Assembly: GCA_029938595.1 (NCBI GenBank) | Contig: JAOZUP010000082.1 | Span: 1 to 12,022, forward strand | Direction of reading: 5' to 3' | DNA length: 12,022 nucleotides | DNA from: Thermoanaerobaculales bacterium | GTDB taxonomy: Bacteria; Acidobacteriota; Thermoanaerobaculia; Thermoanaerobaculales; Sulfomarinibacteraceae | Part shown: in pieces, positions 1 to 6,706 of the stretch | How positions within the stretch are numbered: the stretch's first letter is position 1 | Layout: every line of letters starts with the position of its first letter | Notes under the pieces: model-generated | What the model was told of the DNA's origin: nothing | The model's input: only the letters and a program-made list of their open reading frames with translations | Databases searched by the model: none | Program-made: the position numbers and the translations under genes

Positions 1-1674
1 GTCAAGCGGCTGATCGGACGGCGTTACGACTCCGAGGAGGTTCGTTGGGCGAGGACCCTGGTCCCGTACTCGATCGTCGAGGCTGAGAATGGCGATGTCA
101 GCATCGAGATTCGCGAGAAGCAACATAGCCCACCAGAGATCTCGTCATTCATCCTGCGTGAAATCAGGGAGTTTGCCGAGGAGTTCCTGGGCGAGGAGAT
201 TAACCAGGCCATCATCACGGTGCCGGCCTACTTCGACGACAGCCAACGCCAGGCAACCAAGGACGCCGGCACCATCGCCGGCCTCGAGGTCGTGCGGATT
301 ATCAACGAGCCGACGGCGGCGTCTTTGTCCTACGGGTTCGGCACGAACAAGAATGAGACGATCGCTGTCTACGATCTCGGCGGCGGAACCTTCGACATCT
401 CGGTGCTCGAGATCGGTGATGGAATATACGAGGTCAAATCCACTGCAGGTGACACTTTCCTCGGTGGAGAGGACTTCGACTCACGGGTTATGGAACACCT
501 CCTGCAGGAGTTCAAGACTGAAACGGGGCTCGATCTGTCTGACGATATGATGGCCATGCAGCGCATCAAGGAGGCCGCAGAGTCCGCCAAGTGCGAACTC
601 TCCAGCAGCGAGGAATCCGAGATTTCCTTACCGTTCATCGCGGCCGATCACACCGGTCCCAAGCATCTCCAGGTGACGATCAGCCGCAGCCAGCTTGAGG
701 GTTTGGTGGCGGATCTGGTGGAACGCACTCTCGAGCCGTGCCGGAATGCCTTCGAGGCGGCGAGGCTCGAGCCGGATGAGATTGACGAGATCATCCTGGT
801 TGGTGGCCAGACTCGGATGCCCCTGGTGCAGAAGACGGTGACCGAGTTTTTCAAGCGCCCGCCCAATCAGGATATCAACCCCGACGAGGTCGTGGGCATC
901 GGTGCTGCGATCCAGGCGGGCATTTTACAGGGCGAGGTCAAGGACCTGATTCTTCTCGATGTGACACCGCTCTCTCTCGGAATCGAGACTCACGGCGGGC
1001 TCTTTACCAAGATCATCGAGCGCAACTCCACCGTGCCGACAAAAAAGTCCATGATCTTCACTACCGTGAGCGAAAACCAAACAACGGTGAACATCCACGT
1101 TCTCCAGGGCGAACGCGGGATCTCGAGTGAAAACCGGTCTCTCGGCCGCTTCGACCTCGTGGGCATTCCCCCTGCCCCGCGCGGCGTACCGCAGATCGAG
1201 GTCACGTTTTCGATCGATTCGAACGGCATCGTCAATGTTGGTGCCCGCGATCTTGCGACCGGTAAGGAGCAGAGCATCGAGGTCAATCCGGCGGGAGGAC
1301 TTTCCAAGGTCGAGATTGACGCACTCATCGCGGAGGCCGACAAGTTCCGCAAGGACGATCAGGAGCACCGCGGGATCCGTGAGCTGCAGAATCGTCTCGA
1401 GGGTCTGCTCTACACAAACGAACGAGTGATGCGGGAGTTCGGCGGCAGTCTTTCAACCGAAGATCGGGAAGAGGTGAGAGCGACGTTGAATCGCGCGCGA
1501 AAAGCGCTGACCAGCGAGGAGCAGTCAGTTCTCGAGGAGGCGATCTACGCCGTTCAAGATGCAGCGCAGATTCTCACCAACATCATCATGCTCGATCCTG
1601 TCGCCGCCCTCGGTGGCGAGCTCAAGATGAAACCTGACACGTCGAAGTCGAAGAAAGAAGAAACCGAGAGCTGA
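1..1674 (+). CDS. dnaK: Chaperone DnaK (Hsp70), 5'-truncated by window edge
   Basis: ATP-dependent cytosolic Hsp70 chaperone that binds exposed hydrophobic segments of client proteins, working with DnaJ and GrpE. The frame is open from base 1. The first visible residues (VKRLIGRRYD) match about residue 70 of E. coli DnaK, so roughly 70 N-terminal residues lie outside the window. The 557 visible residues include ITVPAYFDDSQRQATKDAG, the phosphate-binding motif VYDLGGGTFDIS, GDTFLGGEDFD (with the Thr equivalent to E. coli Thr199), and ILVGGQTRMP. The interdomain linker (LILLDVTPLSLG) and the substrate-binding domain (IPTKK-like, HVLQGER, APRGVPQIEVTF) follow. The helical lid is present but ends in a lysine- and glutamate-rich tail (SKSKKEETES) rather than the EEV-type acidic tail of E. 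coli. The stop codon is one base before the dnaJ start, so the two genes are almost certainly cotranscribed. Confidence 0.97.
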   Translation, partial: VKRLIGRRYDSEEVRWARTLVPYSIVEAENGDVSIEIREKQHSPPEISSFILREIREFAEEFLGEEINQAIITVPAYFDDSQRQATKDAGTIAGLEVVRIINEPTAASLSYGFGTNKNETIAVYDLGGGTFDISVLEIGDGIYEVKSTAGDTFLGGEDFDSRVMEHLLQEFKTETGLDLSDDMMAMQRIKEAAESAKCELSSSEESEISLPFIAADHTGPKHLQVTISRSQLEGLVADLVERTLEPCRNAFEAARLEPDEIDEIILVGGQTRMPLVQKTVTEFFKRPPNQDINPDEVVGIGAAIQAGILQGEVKDLILLDVTPLSLGIETHGGLFTKIIERNSTVPTKKSMIFTTVSENQTTVNIHVLQGERGISSENRSLGRFDLVGIPPAPRGVPQIEVTFSIDSNGIVNVGARDLATGKEQSIEVNPAGGLSKVEIDALIAEADKFRKDDQEHRGIRELQNRLEGLLYTNERVMREFGGSLSTEDREEVRATLNRARKALTSEEQSVLEEAIYAVQDAAQILTNIIMLDPVAALGGELKMKPDTSKSKKEETES

Positions 1675-1675
1675 T

Positions 1676-2815
1676 ATGACAGCAGGGGCGAGGCGAGACT
1701 ACTACGAGGTTCTCTGCGTCGAGCGGAGCGCTTCGGCGAGCGATATTAAGGTTGCGTACCGGCAACTCGCGGTGAAGTACCACCCGGATCGGAACCCAGA
1801 CCTCCCGGAAGCTGAGGAGAAGTTCAAGGAGGCCTGCGAGGCCTACGCCGTACTCTCGGATGCCAATAAGCGAGCTCGGTACGACCGCTTCGGCCACCAG
1901 GGTCTGGGCGGGGAAGGATTCACGGGCTTCGACCCCGGAGCTTTCGGGGATTTTGCAGACATTCTTGGAGATCTCTTTGGATTCGGGGATATTTTCGGTG
2001 GACGGAAGCGCGGCACGGGTCAGCGACCGCGCCGTGGACACGATCTCCAGTACACGTTGAAGCTCCCTCTCGAGGAAGCGGCAAGAGGGGTGGAGCGCAC
2101 CATTCGGGTGCCGAGGCGCGAATCCTGTGAGCGATGTTCCGGTTCGGGCTCCGAGCCCGGCACCACCCCTGAAACCTGTGGTACCTGCCAAGGGGTGGGT
2201 CAGGTGGCGTTCCGTCGCGGGTTTCTGTCCGTTGCCCAGACCTGCCCGAGCTGCGGTGGTGCTGGGCGGGTGAGCCGCGACCCCTGCGTGGACTGTGCCG
2301 GCAAGGGCAGATCCGAGCGCGAGGTCTCGCTCAATGTGACGGTGCCGGCGGGCGTCGACAGCGGCATGCGGCTGCGGCTTGCCGGTGAAGGTGAAGGCGG
2401 GTCTCTTGGAGGTCCGCCGGGAGATCTCTTCGTCGTGATAGCCATCGCAGAGCACGACCTGTTCGAGCGCGACGGCGTCGACCTCCACCTCGAACTCCCG
2501 ATTTCTGCGTACCAGGCGATGCTCGGCACAACCGTCGCGATGACCACGATTCTCGGTGAGGAGCGCGAGGTTGGGGTCGCCGCAGGAGCGCAGCCCGGCG
2601 AGGTGATCCGGTTGAGCGGTTCCGGTATGCCGCACGTCAACGGCCGCCGACGGGGAGATCTCCACGTCCACCTCCGAGTGGTCGTTCCGAAGAGGGTCAG
2701 CGCTGAGCAGCGGCGGCTCATCGAGGAGGCTGCTGAGCTTGGTGGCGGCCTCGAACCGGAGATGGATGGCGGGTTCTTCGACCGATTGAAGCGGGCCTTC
2801 GGTGGTAGCGATTAA
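1676..2815 (+). CDS. dnaJ: Chaperone DnaJ (type I Hsp40)
   Basis: Cochaperone that delivers unfolded clients to DnaK and stimulates its ATPase. The 379 residues show the full type I layout. The J domain is at about residues 7-72 with the HPD triad at 36-38, and a Gly/Phe-rich stretch runs from about 73 to 115. A zinc-binding region follows with four CxxCxGxG-type repeats and all eight cysteines (151, 154, 168, 171, 190, 193, 204, 207). The C-terminal substrate-binding domains run to about residue 345. Family members are about 370-380 residues, so the gene is full length. The ATG lies one base after the dnaK stop, which fits translational coupling. No sign of damage. The spacer after it carries a phased AACGTT array. 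Confidence 0.97.
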   Translation: MTAGARRDYYEVLCVERSASASDIKVAYRQLAVKYHPDRNPDLPEAEEKFKEACEAYAVLSDANKRARYDRFGHQGLGGEGFTGFDPGAFGDFADILGDLFGFGDIFGGRKRGTGQRPRRGHDLQYTLKLPLEEAARGVERTIRVPRRESCERCSGSGSEPGTTPETCGTCQGVGQVAFRRGFLSVAQTCPSCGGAGRVSRDPCVDCAGKGRSEREVSLNVTVPAGVDSGMRLRLAGEGEGGSLGGPPGDLFVVIAIAEHDLFERDGVDLHLELPISAYQAMLGTTVAMTTILGEEREVGVAAGAQPGEVIRLSGSGMPHVNGRRRGDLHVHLRVVVPKRVSAEQRRLIEEAAELGGGLEPEMDGGFFDRLKRAFGGSD

Positions 2816-2923
2816 CGTTGAACGTTAGAACGTTAGAACGTTGAATGTTCCAGCCCAACGGTCCCGACCACAGAAGGCATTTGTCTCCAACCCTTTGACG
2901 TTTAACGTTCCAACGTTTTGACG
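2812..2923. repeat. Phased AACGTT array, spacer dnaJ-prmA
   Basis: Exact AACGTT hexamers start at 2814, 2821, 2829 and 2837, followed by AATGTT at 2844, giving steps of 7, 8, 8 and 7. After about 50 unrelated bases a second group follows: GACGTT at 2897 and AACGTT at 2904 and 2912, giving steps of 7 and 8. The hexamer is palindromic, and the bases between copies (GA/TAGA on the left, TT/TCC on the right) make the two halves roughly inverse of each other. The first copy overlaps the dnaJ stop codon. The same motif and spacing recur at 6668-6689 and 11215-11315. Function unknown. Confidence 0.85.
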
Positions 2924-2948
2924 GAAGCAATCACCATACACTTATGCT
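2918..2948 (+). promoter_or_regulatory. Possible sigma70-type promoter for prmA-rsmE
   Basis: TTGACG at 2918-2923 (five of six consensus bases) and TATGCT at 2943-2948 are separated by 19 bases, longer than the preferred 17. Transcription would begin near 2955, about 35 bases before the prmA start. The -35 box overlaps the end of the AACGTT array. The long spacer keeps confidence low. Confidence 0.3.
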
Positions 2949-2989
2949 ACTGAAGCGACGATCGCGGTTTGAACAGTGAAAGGGCAATG

Positions 2990-3844
2990 ATGGAAACCTG
3001 CCTGAGCCTTTGCTGCAGTCTCCCGGAGAGCATGGAGGACGAGCTTCCGCGGATGCTGGACGGGTGGCCCGTGCTCGGGACCGAGATCGGTGATGCGCAT
3101 TCTGGCGAGATCTCGGCCACAGTTTTCTTTGCCGCCGGGAACGCCGGTGCGGCTGATCGGTTGAGGATGTTGCTTATGGCGCGAGGTGTGGAGGATGTCC
3201 TCATCGAATCGGTGCTGTCTGAGGATTGGCTGGTCGGGTACCGTGAGAGGGCGCGCCCCTTTCCGGTCGGTGACACTTGGTGGATCGATCCTCGACCCGA
3301 ATCGACTATTTCACCACCGGCGGGACGACAACGGCTGGTGATCGAACCGCGGATGGCCTTCGGGTCCGGCAGCCACGAGTCGACCCAGCTGATCCTGTTG
3401 GAACTGGAAAAACTCGGGATCGACGGTGCGACGATCCTCGACCTCGGGACCGGGTCCGGAATCCTGGCCATCGCCGCGGCCGAGCTGGGTGCGAAGATGG
3501 TTGTCGGCCTTGACATCGACGAGGATGCGATCTGGGTCGCGCGCGAAACCGCCGACCTCCAAGAGCGCCCGGCCCGGGTGCGATACGTGCTCGGATCACC
3601 GGATTGCCTGGAGACAGGGGGATTCGACGTCGTCAGGTGCACCATGATCTCAGCAAACATGCTGCCCCTTCTCCCCCAACTTCACGTGCTCTTGGCGCCG
3701 GGAGGCGTGGCGGTGCTGTCAGGCCTCCTCGCGATTGAGACAAGTGACATCACCGAAACGTTGTCGTCGCTTGGCCTCGAGGTGACGGGTGGGCGGGTGC
3801 TCGGAGAGTGGGGAAGCCTGGTGGTGACGGTGCAAGGCCGATGA
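2990..3844 (+). CDS. prmA: Ribosomal protein L11 methyltransferase (PrmA-like)
   Basis: S-adenosylmethionine-dependent enzyme that methylates ribosomal protein L11 in the cytosol. With this start the product is 284 residues, normal for the family. The N-terminal domain (about 1-105) is poorly conserved, as is usual. The catalytic part has the PrmA signature EPRMAFGSGSHEST (about 119-132; the family usual is DPGLAFGTGTHxTT), the SAM-binding loop ILDLGTGSG (149-157), the acidic pair DID (175-177) and ANML (222-225; ANIL in E. coli). I chose ATG 2990 because GAAAGGG at 2978-2984 sits five bases before it. ATG 2987 is also possible, and TTG 2969 would leave the site inside the gene. The stop overlaps the rsmE start as ATGA. 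The changes in the signature (R for G, S for T twice) are mild, but a related small-protein methyltransferase cannot be excluded. Confidence 0.88.
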   Translation: METCLSLCCSLPESMEDELPRMLDGWPVLGTEIGDAHSGEISATVFFAAGNAGAADRLRMLLMARGVEDVLIESVLSEDWLVGYRERARPFPVGDTWWIDPRPESTISPPAGRQRLVIEPRMAFGSGSHESTQLILLELEKLGIDGATILDLGTGSGILAIAAAELGAKMVVGLDIDEDAIWVARETADLQERPARVRYVLGSPDCLETGGFDVVRCTMISANMLPLLPQLHVLLAPGGVAVLSGLLAIETSDITETLSSLGLEVTGGRVLGEWGSLVVTVQGR

Positions 3845-4581
3845 AGAGCCCGCCGTGGCTGCTGGTAGCACCTGGTCTCATGGAGAGCGGACGATCGGTG
3901 ATCCTCGAGGCGGCGGAGGCTCGGCACGCGACTGGCCCACTGCGTCGCCGCCCGGGTGACGAGGTAATTCTTGTCGATGGTGCCGGGCTGGTGGCTCGGG
4001 CCGTCCTGCGGATAGCGGAGGGCCAGGTCGTAGAGGCCGAGATCGTGGACATGCGTGCCGAAGAACCGCCACACAGTGAGGGGGTCATGCTTGCGATGGC
4101 AGTGGTCGGCAACCGGGCCGTTGAGTGGGCGATTCAGAAGTCTGTGGAGATTGGGGTCAGGCGGTTCCTGCCATTGGTGACGGATCGCACGCAAGTGAAG
4201 AGAGGCACCCTGTCCGGCCGCGCCGAACACTGGCGGCGGATCGCCCTGCAGGCCCTCAAACAGAGTCATCGGCCGTGGGCGATGGAGATCGCGAATATCA
4301 GGCCTCTCGCCGAAGTGGTGGATTCCGATACCCTTGGCCGGGGCGGGGTCGTTGCCGGCCGCAACGGCGTGGCGCTCGCCGATCTGCCACCGTCGGCCGG
4401 GCGTCTGCTCGTGGTTGGGCCCGAGGGTGGGTTCTCACCGGACGAGGGCAAGCTCTTCGCTGACCGGGGGTGGCCGCGTTTGCGGTTGGGCGTTCACACC
4501 CTGCGAACCGAGACTGCGGCGGTCGTCGGGGCAGCAATGTTGGTCGCGAGGGACGAAGGTCTGCTGACGGTGAGGAAGTAA
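3841..4581 (+). CDS. rsmE: 16S rRNA m3U1498 methyltransferase RsmE
   Basis: SPOUT-class methyltransferase that makes 3-methyluridine at position 1498 of 16S rRNA in the small subunit. The 246 residues match the usual length of about 243. An N-terminal PUA-like part carries RHATGPLRRRPGDEVILVDGAG (about 28-49). The knotted SPOUT domain carries WAIQKSVEIGVRRFLPLVTDRT, the ALQALKQSHRP stretch, GPEGGFSPDE (193-202) and LRTETAAVVG (221-230), the last two forming the SAM-binding knot. The start at ATG 3841 overlaps the prmA stop (ATGA) and has CAAGG just upstream. An in-frame GTG at 3808 would extend into prmA and adds nothing conserved. A PrmA-RsmE gene pair is common in bacteria and fits one transcript for translation-machinery modification. 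Confidence 0.95.
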   Translation: MKSPPWLLVAPGLMESGRSVILEAAEARHATGPLRRRPGDEVILVDGAGLVARAVLRIAEGQVVEAEIVDMRAEEPPHSEGVMLAMAVVGNRAVEWAIQKSVEIGVRRFLPLVTDRTQVKRGTLSGRAEHWRRIALQALKQSHRPWAMEIANIRPLAEVVDSDTLGRGGVVAGRNGVALADLPPSAGRLLVVGPEGGFSPDEGKLFADRGWPRLRLGVHTLRTETAAVVGAAMLVARDEGLLTVRK

Positions 4582-4671
4582 GGAAGTGAGGAAGTGAGGA
4601 AGTTAGGAGGTGAGGACCTAACCCCCTAACCCCCTAACCTCCTAACCTCCTGACCTCCTGACCTCCTGACC
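4582..4671. repeat. Inverted tandem-repeat spacer, rsmE-tatD
   Basis: The left half repeats an AGGAAGTG-like unit (4581-4615, about 8-base period). The right half repeats ACCTCCTA/G-like units of 7-8 bases (4624-4671). GTTAGGAGGT at 4602-4611 is an exact inverse of 4637-4646. Extending outward, 4589-4611 can pair with 4637-4659 with three mismatches in 23. RNA from either strand could form a long hairpin, but no clean T tract follows, so a classical intrinsic terminator is not supported. The layout resembles the AACGTT and CTCAACT arrays elsewhere in the window, but the unit is different. Confidence 0.85.
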
Positions 4672-4696
4672 TTTAATTTCGCGGTAGACTCTCCCT

Positions 4697-5491
4697 ATGA
4701 GCAACGACATTATTTGGATCGACTCACACGCACACCTCACAATGTTCGACCGCGACGAGGTGCCTGAAATTCTCGATCGTGCAATGGGAAACGGTGTTGC
4801 GGGCGTTCTGACCCCTGCGACGGGTGGTGAGGACCTCGAACGCGCGGTCAGTTTGACCGTGGACCATCCGGGAAGGGTAGTGGCGGCCGCCGGGGTCCAC
4901 CCCCACGAGGCGGCGTCGCTCGACGACGGTTTGAAACGTCGGATCGAACGGGCCTGCGAGGCGAAGGGCGTGGTCGCTGTGGGCGAGATTGGCCTCGACT
5001 ACCACTACATGAACTCACCACGCGAGGACCAGATCGAGGCGCTGGTGTGGCAGCTCGACTTCGCACTCGAGATTGACCGTCCGGTCATCCTTCATAACCG
5101 TGAGTCCTGGATGGACCTCGAGCCGCTGCTCGCCGACCGTCGAGGTCGCCTGCGGGGTGTTTGTCACTCCTTTACGGAAGGTCCCTCAGAGGCGCGACGG
5201 GTGGGGGAACTGGGCCTCTGGGTGGGAATCTCCGGGATGGTGACCTTCAAGGCGGCCGACAACATTCGCGAGATGGTGGGCGCCGTCGAACCCGAGCGTC
5301 TCCTGGTTGAAACCGACAGCCCGTTTCTGGCGCCGGCGCCTCACCGTGGGAAGCGCAACGAGCCGGCGTTCGTGCCGTTTGTAGGGAAGCGTGTTGCCCA
5401 GGAATTGGAAAAGACGGAGGTTGAGATTGCCGCGCTCTCAACCTCCGGCTTCAAAGAACTCTTTGGCGTCGGAGAAGAGTGGCCCGGATAG
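4697..5491 (+). CDS. tatD: TatD-family metal-dependent hydrolase / DNase
   Basis: Cytosolic TIM-barrel metallohydrolase of the amidohydrolase superfamily. Studied relatives (TatD, YcfH, YjjV) have 3'-5' exonuclease or DNase activity, but the true substrate of this copy is unknown. The 264 residues are the family length. All expected metal ligands can be read: His11 and His13 (DSHAHL), Glu97 (GEIGLDYHY), His133 (ILHNRES), His157 (VCHSFTEG) and Asp207 (ETDSPFLAP). GVHPHE (66-71) and GISGMVTFK (177-185) are also typical. There is no clear ribosome binding site before ATG 4697. TAGACT at 4685-4690 is a possible weak -10 box ending six bases before the ATG, which would give a nearly leaderless transcript. 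The stop is four bases from the stop of the convergent minus-strand gene. Subfamily assignment (TatD, YcfH or YabD type) is not secure. Confidence 0.92.
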   Translation: MSNDIIWIDSHAHLTMFDRDEVPEILDRAMGNGVAGVLTPATGGEDLERAVSLTVDHPGRVVAAAGVHPHEAASLDDGLKRRIERACEAKGVVAVGEIGLDYHYMNSPREDQIEALVWQLDFALEIDRPVILHNRESWMDLEPLLADRRGRLRGVCHSFTEGPSEARRVGELGLWVGISGMVTFKAADNIREMVGAVEPERLLVETDSPFLAPAPHRGKRNEPAFVPFVGKRVAQELEKTEVEIAALSTSGFKELFGVGEEWPG

Positions 5492-5495
5492 GAGT

Positions 5496-5882
5496 TTAGG
5501 TCTTTTTTGGCCGCCGTCCGCGGCGGCGCGGGATGTTCTTCAAGCTGATGGTCAGCATCCCTGTTGTCGAATCCTGGCCGACGTCGAATCTTTGGGCCTC
5601 CTCGAATGAGAGACCGTAGAGATCGAAAAACTGTGGTGCCTTCAGACTTACCGAACGCCGCCTGCGCGAGAGTTTTAGTGCACCATCCTCGTCGGGTTTC
5701 TTTGTGATCTGGATTCCGACAATCTTCCTGGTTTTGTCGAAAAACAGCACGGCGTACGACACAGAATGCAGGTTGAACGCTTCAACCGAGGCGGCATCGA
5801 ATGAAATCAAACCGCTTGGTCGAATTGTAGCTCTGGGCCGAACACCGGATTTTTGGGGCGGTATGAACTTCTCGAACGCCAT
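5496..5882 (-). CDS. Small basic protein of unknown function with AT-hook-like tail
   Basis: I do not recognise this 128-residue protein. It has no signal peptide or membrane segment, so it is probably cytosolic. The N-terminal half (about 15-60) looks like a small beta-rich domain, with RPSGLISFDAASVEAFNL followed by SYAVLFFDKTRKIVGIQITK. A basic stretch LSRRRRSVSLKAP lies near the middle. The C-terminus IPRRRGRRPKKT resembles an AT-hook (RGRP core with one extra Arg), which would suit minor-groove binding. The start is well supported: AGGGAGGTG at 5887-5895 (minus strand) lies four bases before ATG 5882, with a strong promoter just upstream. The gene stands alone and converges on tatD. Nucleic-acid binding is my inference from the basic motifs only. 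Confidence 0.8.
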   Translation of the reverse strand: MAFEKFIPPQKSGVRPRATIRPSGLISFDAASVEAFNLHSVSYAVLFFDKTRKIVGIQITKKPDEDGALKLSRRRRSVSLKAPQFFDLYGLSFEEAQRFDVGQDSTTGMLTISLKNIPRRRGRRPKKT

Positions 5883-5908
5883 AGAACACCTCCCTACAGA
5901 TTAGCGTC

Positions 5909-5937
5909 AGCATATTGACTTTTTCATTGACAGTCAA
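5909..5937 (-). promoter_or_regulatory. Sigma70-type promoter of the 128-residue protein gene
   Basis: Read on the minus strand, TTGACT (5937-5932) and TATGCT (5914-5909) are separated by exactly 17 bases. Transcription should begin near 5902, giving a leader of about 20 bases with a strong ribosome binding site. The spacer holds further GTCAA copies, so a repressor site is conceivable. Confidence 0.7.
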
Positions 5938-5954
5938 GGATTTTTTTTGATAAT
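5927..5954 (+). promoter_or_regulatory. Possible divergent sigma70-type promoter
   Basis: TTGACA (5927-5932) is followed after 16 bases by GATAAT (5949-5954, five of six consensus bases). It runs away from the minus-strand promoter and shares one base of the -35 box with it. The two -35 boxes back to back make the palindrome TTGAC-A-GTCAA at 5927-5937. No intact gene lies downstream before 6707, only decayed sequence, so it may be a relic. Confidence 0.45.
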
Positions 5955-6339
5955 TTCTTAGAAAATATTGATTCTGTCTGTACCATGGCTGAGGTCAATT
6001 CTGAAACCAAATAGAGAAATGAATATGCTCTCGTGACATCAAAGGCACTGGGAGAACTCTTTCTTGAATGTCGACGGTGAATATTCGTTTGGCGGCATTC
6101 GGTGGCGAAGACATTATTGGGCGCGAATAATTGACATGGGATCTCGTGAATTCAAAATAGATTCGTCCGTCGATAGGTGTGGCCTGTAATACGTTTCTGA
6201 GGTTGACTTGCGCCACCGAATGTCGAAGATCCACATGCGGTGCAGTGGATCGAGGAGGTTGGGATCGCCGCCCATTTGGCGAATATCAAGGACGCGATTC
6301 ATTATGATTTCGCGCGCACCCAACTGTAATGGTTTCACG
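5955..6339. other. AT-rich spacer with unassigned, possibly decayed reading frames
   Basis: This stretch is clearly AT-richer than its neighbours and holds no gene I can support. On the minus strand, two overlapping open frames (6338-6114 and 6234-5995) could be one protein broken by a frameshift. The upstream frame contains REIIMNRVLDIRQMGGDP followed by LLDPLHRMW, which reads like real protein. The downstream frame contains HSVAQVNLRNVLQATPIDG. Neither has a clear start or ribosome binding site, stops lie just upstream of the first, and I recognise no family. It is best read as a decayed gene or foreign remnant next to the alanine racemase fragment. Confidence 0.3.
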
Positions 6340-6644
6340 ATGCGCCGGAAAGCGATTGCCGGTCAATTGCGGGCTGTAGAAGTGAACACATTGGTGAGCT
6401 ACGGGCGGATGTGGACTGCCGGGGGGTGAGCTATTTGGCGGTCAATCCCGTCGGTTACGCGGGCGGGTATTCACAAGCGCTCGGCGCCAGGGCTCGGACT
6501 CTCATCGGCAGCTACTCCGCGCCGATCATTGGCCGAGTTTGCATGAAAATTCTGATGGCGGATGTCACTGGCATTCCAGGGGTCTCTATCGGAGACGAGT
6601 TCCTCACTCGGTCGCCGCCCTCGCTACGACACCCGGTGAGATAA
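6340..6644 (+). pseudogene. alr: Alanine racemase C-terminal remnant, frameshifted
   Basis: Remains of alanine racemase, the PLP enzyme that makes D-alanine for peptidoglycan. The first piece (frame of 6340-6429) reads AVEVNTLVSYGRMWTA, then stops. The second (frame of 6420-6644) continues with VNPVGYAGGYSQALG, APIIGRVCMKILMADVT and GVSIGDEF. Joined, they match the C-terminal beta-barrel domain (SYGxTxTA, GYADGY, APxVGRVCMD, DVTDIPGV, GDE). The break coincides with a run of six G at 6421-6426. By comparison with the Geobacillus enzyme as I recall it, the Tyr265, Tyr284 and Met312 equivalents remain, while Asp313 is Lys and GYADG is GYAGG. The PLP-lysine domain and the final residues are absent, so this cannot be a working racemase. 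The ends are approximate. Confidence 0.85.
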
Positions 6645-6649
6645 GCGGG
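6612..6649. repeat. Dispersed 38-base repeat, copy 1
   Basis: This segment matches 8664-8701 at 31 of 38 positions without gaps. The shared core is CCTCGCTACGA followed by a CGGTGA block and ending in CGGG. It lies directly after the alanine racemase remnant and before a phased AACGTT array. Two diverged copies 2 kb apart, both outside genes, suggest a genome-wide family. Confidence 0.6.
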
Positions 6650-6667
6650 TTAACGCCCGATCGTGCT

Positions 6668-6689
6668 AACGTTTCAACGTTCTAACGTT
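6668..6689. repeat. Phased AACGTT array before glycosyltransferase gene
   Basis: Exact AACGTT hexamers start at 6668, 6676 and 6684, with steps of exactly 8. A related TTAACG lies upstream at 6650-6655. This is the same motif as at 2814-2917 and 11215-11315, but here only one half of the array is present. The ribosome binding site of the next gene begins six bases later. Confidence 0.8.
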
Positions 6690-6706
6690 TCTATGAGGTG
6701 ATTTAG

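Noticed and set aside
925..1368. Minus-strand open frame of 147 residues opposite dnaK
   Set aside because: Antisense shadow of a conserved gene, with no start signals or motifs.
1622..2671. Long open frame of 349 residues on the minus strand
   Set aside because: Lies opposite dnaJ, which has all conserved motifs. The translation is Arg/His/Ala-rich without recognisable domains and is a by-product of GC-rich codon use.
3808..3840. Earlier GTG start for rsmE
   Set aside because: Would overlap prmA by 37 bases and adds no conserved residues. ATG 3841 gives the family length and a typical ATGA overlap.
5511..5526. GC-rich hairpin CCGCCG-TCCG-CGGCGG next to a T run
   Set aside because: The T run comes before the stem on the plus strand and reads as A on the minus strand, so it is not a terminator. 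It is simply the Arg/Gly-rich 3' end of the small basic protein gene.
5985..6014. Nine-residue open frame MAEVNSETK after the divergent promoter
   Set aside because: No ribosome binding site and no conserved feature; such short frames occur by chance.
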